64,000 nucleotides of DNA from Verrucomicrobiaceae bacterium (GTDB lineage: Bacteria > Verrucomicrobiota > Verrucomicrobiia > Verrucomicrobiales > Verrucomicrobiaceae): NCBI GenBank assembly GCA_015075365.1, contig JABTUN010000002.1, positions 1,302,001-1,366,000 on the forward strand, in the 5' to 3' direction. Shown here in pieces: positions 37,563 through 48,690 of the stretch. The translations under genes were made by a program, and so were the position numbers. Under the pieces are notes generated by a model. It was not told the DNA's origin. It made no database searches and saw only the letters and a program-made list of their open reading frames with translations. Within the stretch, counting starts at the first letter, position 1. Every line of letters starts with the position of its first letter.

Positions 37563-38300
37563 ATGAAAGGCTGCTTCGAAATCATCTTCCTCCCGCTGAT
37601 CGCCATCATCGTGGCGGCGGTTTTGGTGTGGAAGGGGTTGCAGGCCAGGCCTCCAGCGACATCAACAGCCGCGGCGGTTTCCGAGGAGGCCAAGGCCGAG
37701 TTTGAAACGCACCGGCGTCAGTTTCAGACCGATCAGGACTACCAAAAGCGGCTGGCGGGACAGCGGTTGACAGAGGCGGAGCTCAAACAACGCATCGCCG
37801 CCGAGCAGGCCGCGCAGCGCGAGCTCGAAACACGCATGCCCCGCATCACCGAGGCGCAGGCACGCGCCTGGTATGACGCGCACAAGGAATCCCTGCGCAT
37901 CCCGCCCGCCTTCCACGCCGCTCATGTGTTCCTCACGCGTCATGAGAAGACCAAGCCCGACCGCGAGGCCGAAATCCGCGCGATTCATCGTCAACTGCTG
38001 GCCGGAGAGCTCACCTTCGCCGCGGCCGCCACCCGGTTCTCCGAGGATCAACGAACCAAGACACTCCAGGGCGATCTCGGCTGGTTCACGCGCGAGCGCA
38101 TGCCGGCGGACTTCATCCGCGAGGTCGAGTCCTTGAAGCCCGGCGAGACCAGCCAGCCGTTTTTGACCGGCCTCGGCTGGCACATCGTGCGCCTCATCGA
38201 AACCCGCCCCTCCCGCCTCCCCGCCTTCGAGGAATCGAAGGCCGAGATTCTAGCCATGCTCGATCTCAAAGCCCGCGAGGCCGCGCTGGCCCGGCCTTGA
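37563..38300 (+). CDS. PpiC-type (parvulin) peptidyl-prolyl isomerase
   Basis: 245 residues. One N-terminal membrane helix (FLPLIAIIVAAVLVW) anchors the protein; a charged helical stretch follows; the parvulin domain covers about 110-220 with AFHAAHVFLTRHE, ELTFAAAATRFSEDQ, GDLGWFTRERMPADF and FLTGLGWHIVRLIE. It should assist folding of exported proteins at the outer face of the inner membrane. It is divergent from the FkbH fusion gene. Confidence 0.87.
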   Translation: MKGCFEIIFLPLIAIIVAAVLVWKGLQARPPATSTAAAVSEEAKAEFETHRRQFQTDQDYQKRLAGQRLTEAELKQRIAAEQAAQRELETRMPRITEAQARAWYDAHKESLRIPPAFHAAHVFLTRHEKTKPDREAEIRAIHRQLLAGELTFAAAATRFSEDQRTKTLQGDLGWFTRERMPADFIREVESLKPGETSQPFLTGLGWHIVRLIETRPSRLPAFEESKAEILAMLDLKAREAALARP

Positions 38301-38309
38301 AAGAAAGTG

Positions 38310-38330
38310 GCACGGGTTTTCAACCTGTGC
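38310..38330 (+). terminator. Hairpin just after the parvulin gene
   Basis: GCACGGGTT (38310-38318) pairs with AACCTGTGC (38322-38330), including one G-T wobble, 10 bases after the stop. There is no T run, so termination is uncertain. The preceding AAAGTGGCACG also precedes the hairpin at 37488. Confidence 0.4.
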
Positions 38331-38390
38331 TGCCTGGCATGTGAGGCCGCGCTGGCTGCTCCGTAGCTCCACTCGGGCAACTTCACAGAT

Positions 38391-38487
38391 GGATGGCCGA
38401 AAAAGAGACAAGAGGTAAAAAAAGGTCGGGGAGGAATCCGAAACCCGCCCTTCCTTTTTTCTCCTTTTTCCTCTCTTTCGGCCCATC
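38391..38487. repeat. Long imperfect inverted repeat between convergent genes
   Basis: The left arm (38391-38433) and right arm (38450-38487) are imperfectly complementary over about 40 bases, beginning GATGG-CCGAAA against TTTCGG-CCCATC, with purine-rich and pyrimidine-rich tracts. It lies between the parvulin gene and the convergent small membrane protein gene and may end transcription from both sides. Confidence 0.6.
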
Positions 38488-38504
38488 ATGCTTGGGACTT
38501 CACC

Positions 38505-38768
38505 TCAGCCCTGGTCGGACTCCTCCGTCACTCGCATGCCGGGCAGCTCCTTCGCCTTGTCCGCGTAGCGGTCGAAGCGGTTCGAGAGGATCAAGAGTGT
38601 CGGCGCCCACAGGCCGATGAAGATGCCAAAACGCTCCGCGTGCGCCTGCTCCTCCGGCAGGTCGGCCGCGCCGCCCTTGATCCACCAGATCCAGATGGAG
38701 AGCACAATGGAGAAAATTCCGGCCTGGAAGCAGATGGTGCTGAGTGTGCGGCAGATGGACGAGTTCAT
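38505..38768 (-). CDS. Small two-helix membrane protein
   Basis: 87 residues from the ATG at 38768. Two hydrophobic helices (ICFQAGIFSIVLSIWIWW and FGIFIGLWAPTLLILS) are joined by a charged loop with DLPEEQAHAER. It lies 77 bases after the amidohydrolase gene on the same strand. No family recognised. Confidence 0.65.
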   Translation of the reverse strand: MNSSICRTLSTICFQAGIFSIVLSIWIWWIKGGAADLPEEQAHAERFGIFIGLWAPTLLILSNRFDRYADKAKELPGMRVTEESDQG

Positions 38769-38845
38769 GCGCGGAGCCTGCCACCACTGCGCGCCACCCC
38801 GCAAGCCCGGAGCAAGCCACGCGCACCAAATCACAAAGGCCGCGC

Positions 38846-40237
38846 TCACGGCGGCGTCATCTTCGCCTGCTTGTGCCGCCACAGCTTCGCCCGCAGCCCC
38901 GGAAACACCCGCAGCGCGTTCTCGCGCAAGATCAGCCTCCCGATGTGCTGCGCGTCCGCCATGCGCAGGTCCCCGCGATCCACGCGCTCCGCCAAAACCT
39001 CCGCCAGCACGCGCCGCGTGAACTCCGTCGCGCCGTAGATGCCCTCGGCGTGATTGCAGTCCGCGCCCCACAGGATGCGCGTGGCCGGCAGCACATCCAG
39101 CCACTCGTGAAAGGCCCGTTTCGCCATCGTCTGGCTCAAGGTCGGCAGCCATACCGAGTCGAGATACACATTCTTCATCCTCGCCGCGATCGCGCCGGAC
39201 TCACCCACCCACGGAAAGCCGCCGTGAAACAGCACGAACGTCGTTTTCGGGTTCTCCGCGATCAAATCGGCCAGCAGCATCGGATTCGAGCCCTGGATGC
39301 GCGCATGGCCGGTGTGAATCTGAAACGGCAGCGCATGCTTCGCGCTCAGCCCGCACAGATGCCACATCATGAAGTCCTCGAAGGCCTTCACCTGCTCCGG
39401 CTTCAGGTCCTTCCTCTCCTTCCCGAACGCCTCCGCCGCCTGCTCCTTCGTCGCCTTCGCGAAATCCAGCGTGCGCTGATACGCCAGCGTGTGCTTCAGG
39501 CCCGCCAGCCCTGCTTCCTTCGCCAGCACAAACACGCGCTCCACGAACGCCAGGTAATCCTCAAAACTCCCGATCCTGATGCCCTTCGCCTTCGCAAAAT
39601 CATACGGGCTCTCCTTCCGCCCGCCCTTCGTCACCGCGAACTCCGACGGATGAAAGCCGCGGAACAGCGGATTCAGCCGCAGCACGTTGCCCACAAAGCC
39701 GTAGTGCGATGCAAAGTCGAACGGCTCCCAATACGGATCATTCAGCATCACCTCGATGTTCGCCCGCTCTGTGATCACCTCATACAACCAGCGCTGGTCG
39801 CGGTAGTTCGCCACGATGCGATCATTCAGCGCCGCCATTTGAGCGTCATCCGCCGCTTCAAAATCCACGCCATACAAATCCTGCAACGCCGGCAGCGTGT
39901 AGCGATACACGCTCATCGCCCGCACATCCGCGAAGCCCGGCTTCGCCCGCTGCCACCAGTCCGTGAACTTCTCGCGCGGCCTCCAGCCCGGCACCGCATT
40001 GAACCAGCTCAAATAGCTGTTCTGCCAGATCGACGCCAGGTTCATCACCCGCGTCCCGTCCTCCGCCTCCCGCCATCCCGGCAGCTCATCCCACCGCCAC
40101 AAATGATCGTGCGTGTCGATCGCCGGAACCTTGTCGAGAGACGCTTTGATCGCGCCATACGACTTCGGGAAGGTGTCCGCGGACAACACCGCGCCCGCGA
40201 AAATGCAGGCATTCATGACAAGAATGAGCGCTTTCAT
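38846..40237 (-). CDS. Secreted amidohydrolase-family (TIM-barrel) metal-dependent hydrolase
   Basis: 463 residues with a signal peptide (MKALILVMNACIFAGAVLSA). The amidohydrolase-2 pattern is visible: IDTHDHLW (first metal-binding His-x-His), PFQIHTGHARIQG, FVLFHGGFPWVGE and RILWGADCNHAEG with the terminal Asp. Family members include decarboxylases and uronate isomerase relatives; an exported member probably acts on an extracytoplasmic carboxylate or sugar acid. The substrate is unknown. Confidence 0.82.
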   Translation of the reverse strand: MKALILVMNACIFAGAVLSADTFPKSYGAIKASLDKVPAIDTHDHLWRWDELPGWREAEDGTRVMNLASIWQNSYLSWFNAVPGWRPREKFTDWWQRAKPGFADVRAMSVYRYTLPALQDLYGVDFEAADDAQMAALNDRIVANYRDQRWLYEVITERANIEVMLNDPYWEPFDFASHYGFVGNVLRLNPLFRGFHPSEFAVTKGGRKESPYDFAKAKGIRIGSFEDYLAFVERVFVLAKEAGLAGLKHTLAYQRTLDFAKATKEQAAEAFGKERKDLKPEQVKAFEDFMMWHLCGLSAKHALPFQIHTGHARIQGSNPMLLADLIAENPKTTFVLFHGGFPWVGESGAIAARMKNVYLDSVWLPTLSQTMAKRAFHEWLDVLPATRILWGADCNHAEGIYGATEFTRRVLAEVLAERVDRGDLRMADAQHIGRLILRENALRVFPGLRAKLWRHKQAKMTPP

Positions 40238-40363
40238 GCGGCGAGGCTATCAGGGCATGCAGCGGGCTGTCCACCTCTGCTTCCTTCCCTTTCCCCCGCA
40301 GCACGGGGCAGGCCCCGGGCCTCGCCGCCGCCCGTTGAGCATCATCTCATCGAGCTTCAGCGC

Positions 40364-40529
40364 GTTGCTGAAAAACGCCATCACCGGCCACTGGCCGGTG
40401 CTACAACAGCGCGAGCATCCGCGCAGTAGATCATGGCACGGCTGTAGATCGGGGCAGTGACCCGGTCCGCCATCCTGTAGATCGGGGCAGTGACCCGGTC
40501 CGCAGGTCTTGCGGTGTTTTTCAGCAGCC
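40364..40529. mobile_element. MITE-like element, copy 2, with internal duplication
   Basis: Its ends, GTTGCTGAAAAACGCC (40364-40379) and GGTGTTTTTCAGCAGC, are near-perfect inverted repeats (14 of 16). Inside is CACCGGCCACTGGCCGGTGC, then two tandem copies of a 29-base unit containing GATCGGGGCAGTGACCCGG. Order and content are those of the element at 21776-21899 in reverse orientation, but here the inner unit is doubled. Confidence 0.75.
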
Positions 40530-40776
40530 TGTCAGGCGCAGCGCCTCCATGTCCGGACCGCCCAAAGGGACGTCCAGCATGCTCATGTTGTTCGGGCTCA
40601 TGCCGCTGCCGGCGCTGTCAAACGGGGCCTGGCTCACTTCGCCAGGCTCCCCCTGCGCGCCGGCGGGCCTTCGTAGGCCGTTTCTCAAAAAGAATGTCTG
40701 AAATGACCGGCGAGCGCGGCGGCTTCAGTGGCAAGGAAAGAGCGAGGAGGCTGTTGGAACACCAGCTGACGAGCGA
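40521..40776. other. Intergenic stretch with two stem-loops and a possible gene tail
   Basis: Two stem-loops occur: GCCTGGC (40627-40633) with GCCAGGC (40641-40647), and GGCCT-TCGT-AGGCC (40666-40679). On the minus strand an open frame ending at 40521 reads SPNNMSMLDVPLGGPD near its end and stops inside the end of the MITE-like element. It could be the tail of a disrupted gene. No complete gene is visible. Confidence 0.3.
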
Positions 40777-41421
40777 ATGACGCCGCCAATGGGGCTGCCC
40801 CGCCGCCGGGAATCTGACCAACATTTTGAGAACCGGTCTAACCCTGCGAGATCTTCCAGGGCCGGCGAAAAGGGAGGCAGGAAAGGATTCTGGCAGCCTT
40901 TTGCCCGGCCCCGCTTCTGCCGTCGGCTGGCTGGAATCCCCCTCCGGCAGATTGAGCTTGCGGTCCCGCAGATTGAGTTTGCGGTCCCACAGATTGAGTT
41001 TGCGGTCCCACAGATCGAGTTTGCGGTCCCGCAGATCGAGTTTGCGGTCCCGCAGATCGAGTTTGCGGTCCCGCAGATTGAGTTTGCGGTCCCGCAGATC
41101 GAGTTTGCGGTCCCGCAGATCGAGTTTGCGGTTCCGCAGATTGAGTTTGCGGTCCCGCAGATCGAGTTTGCGGTCCCGCAGATCGAGTTTGCGGTCCCGC
41201 AGATCGAGTTTGCGGTCCCGCAGATTGAGTTTGCGGTCCCGCAGATTGAGTTTGCGGTCCCGCAGATTGAGTTTGCGGTCCCGCAGATTGAGTTTGCGGT
41301 TCCGCAGATTGAGTTTGCGGTCCCGCAGATTGAGTTTGCGGTCCCACAGATTGAGTTTGCCGGGCGTCATGGTGACGGCTGCGGAGGTGGCGGTAGCATC
41401 GCGTTTCCAGGGCGTGTTTGA
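40777..41421 (+). CDS. Questionable ORF encoding an AVPQIEF heptapeptide array
   Basis: 214 residues: about 57 N-terminal residues of unremarkable composition, then about 19 copies of the heptapeptide AVPQIEF, and a short Gly-rich end. Nothing outside the array resembles a known domain and no ribosome site is evident. What favours this frame is that, after the first unit, every base difference between units is silent in it and in no other frame. It could be a real repeat protein, a remnant of one, or chance in a non-coding minisatellite. Confidence 0.3.
   Translation: MTPPMGLPRRRESDQHFENRSNPARSSRAGEKGGRKGFWQPFARPRFCRRLAGIPLRQIELAVPQIEFAVPQIEFAVPQIEFAVPQIEFAVPQIEFAVPQIEFAVPQIEFAVPQIEFAVPQIEFAVPQIEFAVPQIEFAVPQIEFAVPQIEFAVPQIEFAVPQIEFAVPQIEFAVPQIEFAVPQIEFAVPQIEFAGRHGDGCGGGGSIAFPGRV
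40948..41360. repeat. 21-bp minisatellite, 19.7 units
   Basis: Consensus CAGATTGAGTTTGCGGTCCC plus G, repeated head to tail without spacers. Variable sites are few: ATT/ATC, CCG/CCA and GTC/GTT, plus CTT in unit 1. ATC occurs in units 4-6, 8, 9 and 11-13; CCA in units 2, 3 and 19; GTT in units 9 and 17. Since the unit is a multiple of three, long reading frames are open on both strands. Confidence 0.98.
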
Positions 41422-42019
41422 AAACTCAGAGAGCGCGCCCGGGCGAAGCATGGTAGTCCTCTCGCTCCGCGAGAGGAACGGAGCGTGTGGCGGGCCAAAC
41501 CGCGGACGAATTCCCGGGCCTGCAGTTCAGCGAGAGCTGTCTGCTCATCTCGGCGGAGCGAGATGGCTACTCTGCTGGCGCATTTCTTTTGATGCCCAAG
41601 TTGGTCTTCAAACAAGCCCTAGGCTGTGCTGGCGCGGGGAGCCCAGGCTGGAAAGCCCAGGCTACGAGAGGTGGGGTGGCGGCAGGAGCCGTGGGTGGGC
41701 CGGGGTGCCTGCCTTCGCGGGTCACGGGCTTCGGAGGGGCTTGGGACGCGATTGGATGGCGGAAGGGATTTTGTCAGCCAGTTGCACCCTGCCCCCGTTT
41801 CCCCGCCTCCGGCCGTTGGTCCGGCGGTTCAGGCGGCATCTTAATTCCGCCCCCAAAGGTCCCGCAGTCAGTGAAGAAGAAGGATGCCGAACCTGAGCGG
41901 AAGCCGTCGTGAAGAGTGAATGGAGTTTGTCAGTGAGCTGCACCATGACGTCACTGTGACGTCGTTTTCCGTAACTGTTGGACCTTGCGCCTAGGGTGCT
42001 TCTGGTGATAGGCACCTGC
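41422..42019. other. Gene-free stretch rich in palindromic repeats
   Basis: No convincing gene. Stem-loops include CCTCTCG-CTCCG-CGAGAGG (41458-41476, preceded by GTAGT), CATCTCG-GCGGAG-CGAGATG (41546-41565, followed by GCTAC) and a doubled AGCCCAGGCT (about 41640-41663, followed by TACG). They share a GTAGY edge on one side, like the palindrome inside ileS near 43220. The right end holds the palindrome at 41947-41963. Confidence 0.6.
41947..41963. promoter_or_regulatory. Perfect palindrome GACGTCACTGTGACGTC upstream of the nuclease-like gene
   Basis: Two 8-base arms, GACGTCAC and GTGACGTC, around a central T, about 57 bases before the ATG at 42020. Size and position fit an operator for a dimeric regulator, but no binding protein is evident. 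Confidence 0.4.
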
Positions 42020-42841
42020 ATGAATTTGCATCCACCAACATCACAACCGCTTCTGCCCGACGACATTCACGAAGCATTAAATGCGCATGGGGTGTTTTTC
42101 AAAAAGCGGGTAATTCAAGAGCTGCGCACCTATGAAGATCTCCATATCGCTGGTGAAGAGATTGGCGAATCTTTTGGGAAAACCAGAGTGGCCGATATTC
42201 TCGCGTTTGATCGAAACCCCCATGAACAGGATCTCTTCTTCGTAATCGAATGCAAAAGAGTGGACATCCAAAATAAGGTTTGGATCTTTTTCAAAGATAT
42301 TGACCCGACGTACAAAACATCACGCGAGTCATCAATTGCCGGAGCACTTAGCATCGTAGCGAATGGGACAACTGATGGCCTTCCAGTTTGCTCAGAAGGA
42401 TTCGAATTTGATAAAAAAAAGAATCGCATCGACCAAGATCCAATTTTCCAAGCAGGGAACCAAATTGCAGGCGCATTCCTTGGATTCATGGCTCGTCGTC
42501 ATGGAAAACGGTCAACTCGGATAAAAATAGAACGATTTGTTCCGGTCCTCGTTACCACAGCAAAGCTCCTCGTCGTTGAATCAGAACTTTCGACAACCGA
42601 ACTACACTCAGGAACTCTTAAGGACCCTCCAGAGACAAAAGAGCATCAACACGTCATTCTAAAGCAGCCTTTCGCCACTCCCGAAGGACTTGGCCACGAT
42701 TTTCGGGATGACGTCATCAATGATCCATGGGTATCCATGCATCGGGAGAGTATTCATGTCGTTACCGCTTCAGGGTTGAGTGCGTTTTTCTCCAAATCAC
42801 GCCGAAAAATAATGCACGATGTGCAGTCCTTGACGCGATAG
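42020..42841 (+). CDS. Orphan protein with a PD-(D/E)XK nuclease-like motif
   Basis: 273 residues from the ATG at 42020. Residues about 50-80 show TRVADILAFDR followed by DLFFVIECKRV, the D...ExK arrangement of PD-(D/E)XK nucleases (restriction and repair enzymes). The rest is alpha/beta with no second domain recognised, and there is no methyltransferase or specificity gene beside it. The gene is much more AT-rich than its neighbours, pointing to recent acquisition. It is convergent with ileS, 18 bases apart. A non-nuclease role of this fold cannot be excluded. Confidence 0.6.
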   Translation: MNLHPPTSQPLLPDDIHEALNAHGVFFKKRVIQELRTYEDLHIAGEEIGESFGKTRVADILAFDRNPHEQDLFFVIECKRVDIQNKVWIFFKDIDPTYKTSRESSIAGALSIVANGTTDGLPVCSEGFEFDKKKNRIDQDPIFQAGNQIAGAFLGFMARRHGKRSTRIKIERFVPVLVTTAKLLVVESELSTTELHSGTLKDPPETKEHQHVILKQPFATPEGLGHDFRDDVINDPWVSMHRESIHVVTASGLSAFFSKSRRKIMHDVQSLTR

Positions 42842-42859
42842 CAATCAGGCTTCTCTGGA

Positions 42860-45721
<2,862 letters not shown>

Positions 45722-45892
45722 GAGATGGGAAAAAGGAGGCGCGAGGGTAAAGAGGCCGGGGGAGGGGTCAAGGAGTGGTCAGGGCGGCGCTGGCACGCTG
45801 GACGACCGCGCCTTTCCCGCCTGCCACGCCTGTGCCCGCCGCGTGACAACGCGCCGATCTCCGGTAGAGTCCGCGTTCCAGTTCCCTGCACC

Positions 45893-46918
45893 ATGCTTCC
45901 CTGGCTCACCAACGACCGCTTCCCCCTCTACCTCGCGCCCATGGCGGGCGTGACAGACATGGTGTTTCGCGGCATGTGCAAGGAACTGGGCGCGGATGTG
46001 ATGGTGACCGAGTTCGTCAGCGCGGAGGGCATTCTCCAGCGCGACGACCGCACCCGGCACTACACGGAATTTGACGATGTGCAGAGGCCGCTGGGGGTGC
46101 AGCTCTTCGGCGCGGACGGCGTGCGCATGGGCGAGGCCGCGCGCAAGATCATCGACTGGAAGCAGCCGGACTTCATCGACATCAACTTCGGCTGCCCGGT
46201 GAACAAGGTGGTGTCCAAGAACGGCGGCTCCTCCCTGCTCAAGGACTGCCCTCTTCTGAAAAGCGTGGCCGCGGAGGTGGCCAAGGCCGTGCCGGTCCCC
46301 GTCACCGCCAAGATGCGCATCGGCTGGGACGCGCAGCACGTCAATGCCGTGGAAGTGGCCCGCATTCTCGAGGATTGCGGCATCCAGGCCATCGCCGTGC
46401 ATGGCCGCACCCGTGCGCAGGGCTACACCGGCCTTGCCGATTGGGACGTGATCGGCCAGGTGGCGGATGCCGTGAAGATTCCCGTCATCGGCAATGGCGA
46501 CATCGCCAGCGGGATCGACGTGGAGGTGCGCCGCGCCCAGACGAATGTCCGCGGCATCATGATCGGCCGCGCCGCGATGACGAATCCGTGGGTCTTTCGC
46601 GAGGCGAAGCACTACCTGGCGACCGGCGAGCATGCGAAGCCCGCCAGCATCGAGGATCGCTTCCACTTCATGCGCCGCCACTGCGTGGCCGCCATCGCGC
46701 ACGACGGCCGCGGCCGTGAGTTTGAGATCCTGCGCAGCATGCGCAACCGCCTGATGAACTACACGAAGTCCATCCCCGGCGGCAAATGGCTGCGCCAGCA
46801 CTTCAGCCAGGTCAGCAGCCTGATGCAGCTCGATGACATCCTGGCTGCCTATTTCCGGCATCAGGAGGAGCTGGCGCATGCGCCGGAGGCTGGCGCTCCC
46901 GCCCCGCTGCCGGTGTGA
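45893..46918 (+). CDS. dus: tRNA-dihydrouridine synthase
   Basis: 341 residues from the ATG at 45893. TIM-barrel flavoenzyme with the family signatures YLAPMAGVTDMVFR, DFIDINFGCPVNKVVSKNGGSSLL (catalytic Cys in GCPV), AIAVHGRTRAQGY and PVIGNGDI, and a helical C-terminal domain. It reduces uridines in tRNA D-loops using FMN and NAD(P)H. The layout is closest to the DusB group. It is divergent from ileS. Confidence 0.93.
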   Translation: MLPWLTNDRFPLYLAPMAGVTDMVFRGMCKELGADVMVTEFVSAEGILQRDDRTRHYTEFDDVQRPLGVQLFGADGVRMGEAARKIIDWKQPDFIDINFGCPVNKVVSKNGGSSLLKDCPLLKSVAAEVAKAVPVPVTAKMRIGWDAQHVNAVEVARILEDCGIQAIAVHGRTRAQGYTGLADWDVIGQVADAVKIPVIGNGDIASGIDVEVRRAQTNVRGIMIGRAAMTNPWVFREAKHYLATGEHAKPASIEDRFHFMRRHCVAAIAHDGRGREFEILRSMRNRLMNYTKSIPGGKWLRQHFSQVSSLMQLDDILAAYFRHQEELAHAPEAGAPAPLPV

Positions 46919-46933
46919 GGGGTGTTCCGGGCC

Positions 46934-47338
46934 TCAGTCCTCCCACACTTTGAGCAGCTCGACCTCGAAAATGAGTGTCTCGTCCGGACCGATGTCCAGG
47001 CCGGCGCCGCGTTTGCCATACGCGAGATGACCCGGAATGAAAAAGCGCGTCTTGCCGCCCTCCTTCATCGTCTGCAGACCCTCGGTCCAGCCTTTGATCA
47101 CCCGCTTCAGCGGGAACTCCGCCGGCTCCCGCCCGGCGAGGTAGCTGCTGTCAAACTCCACGCCGTTGAGCAGCGTGCCCCGGTAGTTCACGACCACGGT
47201 GTCCCTGGCGCGCGGGCTTTTTCCCGTGCCCTCCACAAGCACGAGGTATTGCAGCCCGGTGGGCGTGGTGATGACGCCGGGTTTTGTGGCGTTTTCAGCG
47301 AGGAAGGCTTTGCCGAGTTCGAGCGCGGAGGCGGGCAT
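46934..47338 (-). CDS. FKBP-type peptidyl-prolyl isomerase
   Basis: 134 residues from the ATG at 47338. A short helical lead (ALELGKAFLAENATKPGVITTPTGLQYLVL) is typical of FklB/Mip-type proteins; the FKBP domain shows DTVVVNYRGTLLNGVEFDSSY, VIKGWTEGLQTMKEGGKTRFFIPGHLAYG and LIFEVELLKV. No signal peptide with this start, so probably cytosolic. Divergent from the ThuA gene. Confidence 0.9.
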   Translation of the reverse strand: MPASALELGKAFLAENATKPGVITTPTGLQYLVLVEGTGKSPRARDTVVVNYRGTLLNGVEFDSSYLAGREPAEFPLKRVIKGWTEGLQTMKEGGKTRFFIPGHLAYGKRGAGLDIGPDETLIFEVELLKVWED

Positions 47339-47407
47339 GGGTGAAAATGGGATGAAAACCAGCTTGGCGGCACGTTTGGGCTCTGCCAAACGTCTTGTGC
47401 TCCTCTC

Positions 47408-48193
47408 ATGAAAAAAATCGTCCTGTTTCTCGCCCTCGCCGCCTCTGCCGCCCTCGCCCAGGAGGTGAAACCGCTCCAGGTCCTCATGGTCTGCGGTGGC
47501 TGCTGCCATGACTACGCCAACCAAAAGATGATCATCGCGGAGGGCGTCAGCGCACGGGCGAATGTGGAGTTCACCATCGTGCATGAGGAGGCCCGCGTGA
47601 AGGACGACCGCACGCACCAGATCAGCATCTACAAGGAGCCGGGCTGGGCGAAAAAATACGACGTCGTGGTGCATAACGAGTGCTTTGGCGCCGTCACGGA
47701 TGTGGCGTTCGTCGAGGGAATCGCCAAGGCGCACTTTGACGGCGTGCCCGCCGTGATGCTGCACTGCTCCGCCCACAGCTACCGTGCCGCGAAGACAGAC
47801 GAATGGCGCAAATGCGTGGGCCAGACCTCCATGAGCCACGAAAAAAACCGCGACCTCAAGGTGCGCAACGTGGCGGCCGATCATCCGGTGATGAAGGGCT
47901 TCCCAAAAGAGTGGCTCGACCCCAAGGACGAGCTCTACAAAAACGAAAAGCTTTGGGATAACTTCAAGCCGCTGGCCACCGCCTATGGCGAGGACACGAA
48001 GAAGGACCACCACGTGATCTGGGTGAATGAATACGGCAAGGGCAAGGTCTTCGGCACGACGCTTGGCCATGGCAACCACACGATGCAGGACCCGGTTTAC
48101 CTCGATCTCGTCGCCCGCGGACTCCTCTGGGCCTGCGGCAAGCTGGACGCGGAAGGCAAGCCCCTCCCCGGCTACGAATCGAAGCAGAAGTGA
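47408..48193 (+). CDS. Secreted ThuA-domain protein
   Basis: 261 residues with a signal peptide (MKKIVLFLALAASAALA). The glutamine-amidotransferase-like ThuA fold shows LQVLMVCGGCCHDY, YDVVVHNECFGA, GVPAVMLHCSAHSYR, DHPVMKGFP and GKVFGTTLGHGNHTMQDP. Proteins of this family in Planctomycetes and Verrucomicrobia are linked to sugar metabolism, but no activity is established. A DUF1552 remnant follows on the other strand. Confidence 0.85.
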   Translation: MKKIVLFLALAASAALAQEVKPLQVLMVCGGCCHDYANQKMIIAEGVSARANVEFTIVHEEARVKDDRTHQISIYKEPGWAKKYDVVVHNECFGAVTDVAFVEGIAKAHFDGVPAVMLHCSAHSYRAAKTDEWRKCVGQTSMSHEKNRDLKVRNVAADHPVMKGFPKEWLDPKDELYKNEKLWDNFKPLATAYGEDTKKDHHVIWVNEYGKGKVFGTTLGHGNHTMQDPVYLDLVARGLLWACGKLDAEGKPLPGYESKQK

Positions 48194-48197
48194 GGCA

Positions 48198-48379
48198 TCA
48201 CGCCTCCTCTTGCGCCATTCCCGCATCGCCGAAGGCCTTGGGCCCCGCCTCCATCTTGTCCATGACCGGCAGGAAAAGACGGCTGCAGCCTGATGATGCG
48301 CGTGGTGTCGGTCTGGAAGCCGGGCATGAGGGTGTCACAGATGAGCTTCATGTGCGCGGCGATGTCCTGCTGGCACGAA
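48198..48379 (-). pseudogene. DUF1552 gene remnant (C-terminal pieces)
   Basis: The minus strand encodes QDIAAHMKLICDTLMPGFQT, close to QDIAEHMKLMCDILVLGFQT of the intact DUF1552 gene at 56418-57749. After TDTTRI about 100 codons are missing and the sequence resumes in another frame as LFLPVMDKMEAGPKAFGDA before a stop matching the intact C-terminus. It is clearly a decayed, internally deleted copy. Confidence 0.85.
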
Positions 48380-48440
48380 AACGATCTGATGGCATGCCTC
48401 ATCCTCGCTGTGGGCTTTCCCGCTCCTGCAAAAGCCAGCC

Positions 48441-48654
48441 CTACCTCCGCGGCTTCACCATGTAACTGTGCTCCACCGCGTCGTTTTCGACATCGGCGCG
48501 TGTCACGCCGGGCACGATGCTGCGCACATAGTCCACATTGGTTTCGTTTTCACTCTTCGAGAATGTGCGCCCGCAGTGCCTCCCGGTCAGTGGTGGCCAG
48601 ATCATGCGCGGCGAGGCTCGTCGCAAACAGCAGGAGGACAGGGAGCGTTTTCAT
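48441..48654 (-). pseudogene. Frameshifted small secreted-protein gene
   Basis: The ATG at 48654 opens a signal peptide (MKTLPVLLLFATSLAAHDLA) but the frame stops after ILEE at 48550. The next frame continues with SENETNVDYVRSIVPGVT and ends VKPRR at 48441, as though one base had been gained or lost near 48553. About 70 residues in the reconstructed product; family unknown. Confidence 0.5.
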
Positions 48655-48690
48655 GGTGACCGATGAAACCTCCACCACGTCAAAGCGGCT

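Noticed and set aside
40948..41360. Possible CRISPR array
   Set aside because: The 21-base units are directly contiguous with no unique spacers, and no cas genes are present.
40618..41451. Minus-strand ORF with NLRDRKL heptads, and plus-strand ORF with LSLRSRR repeats
   Set aside because: Both are open only because the unit length is a multiple of three; unit differences change their amino acids, unlike the AVPQIEF frame.
41978..42019. Upstream TTG start for the nuclease-like gene
   Set aside because: The ATG at 42020 is a better start codon, and the additional 14 residues would begin just 15 bases after the palindromic site.
45722..45892. T-box riboswitch upstream of ileS
   Set aside because: The leader is short and shared with the divergent dus gene; no T-box sequence or specifier stem-loop was found.
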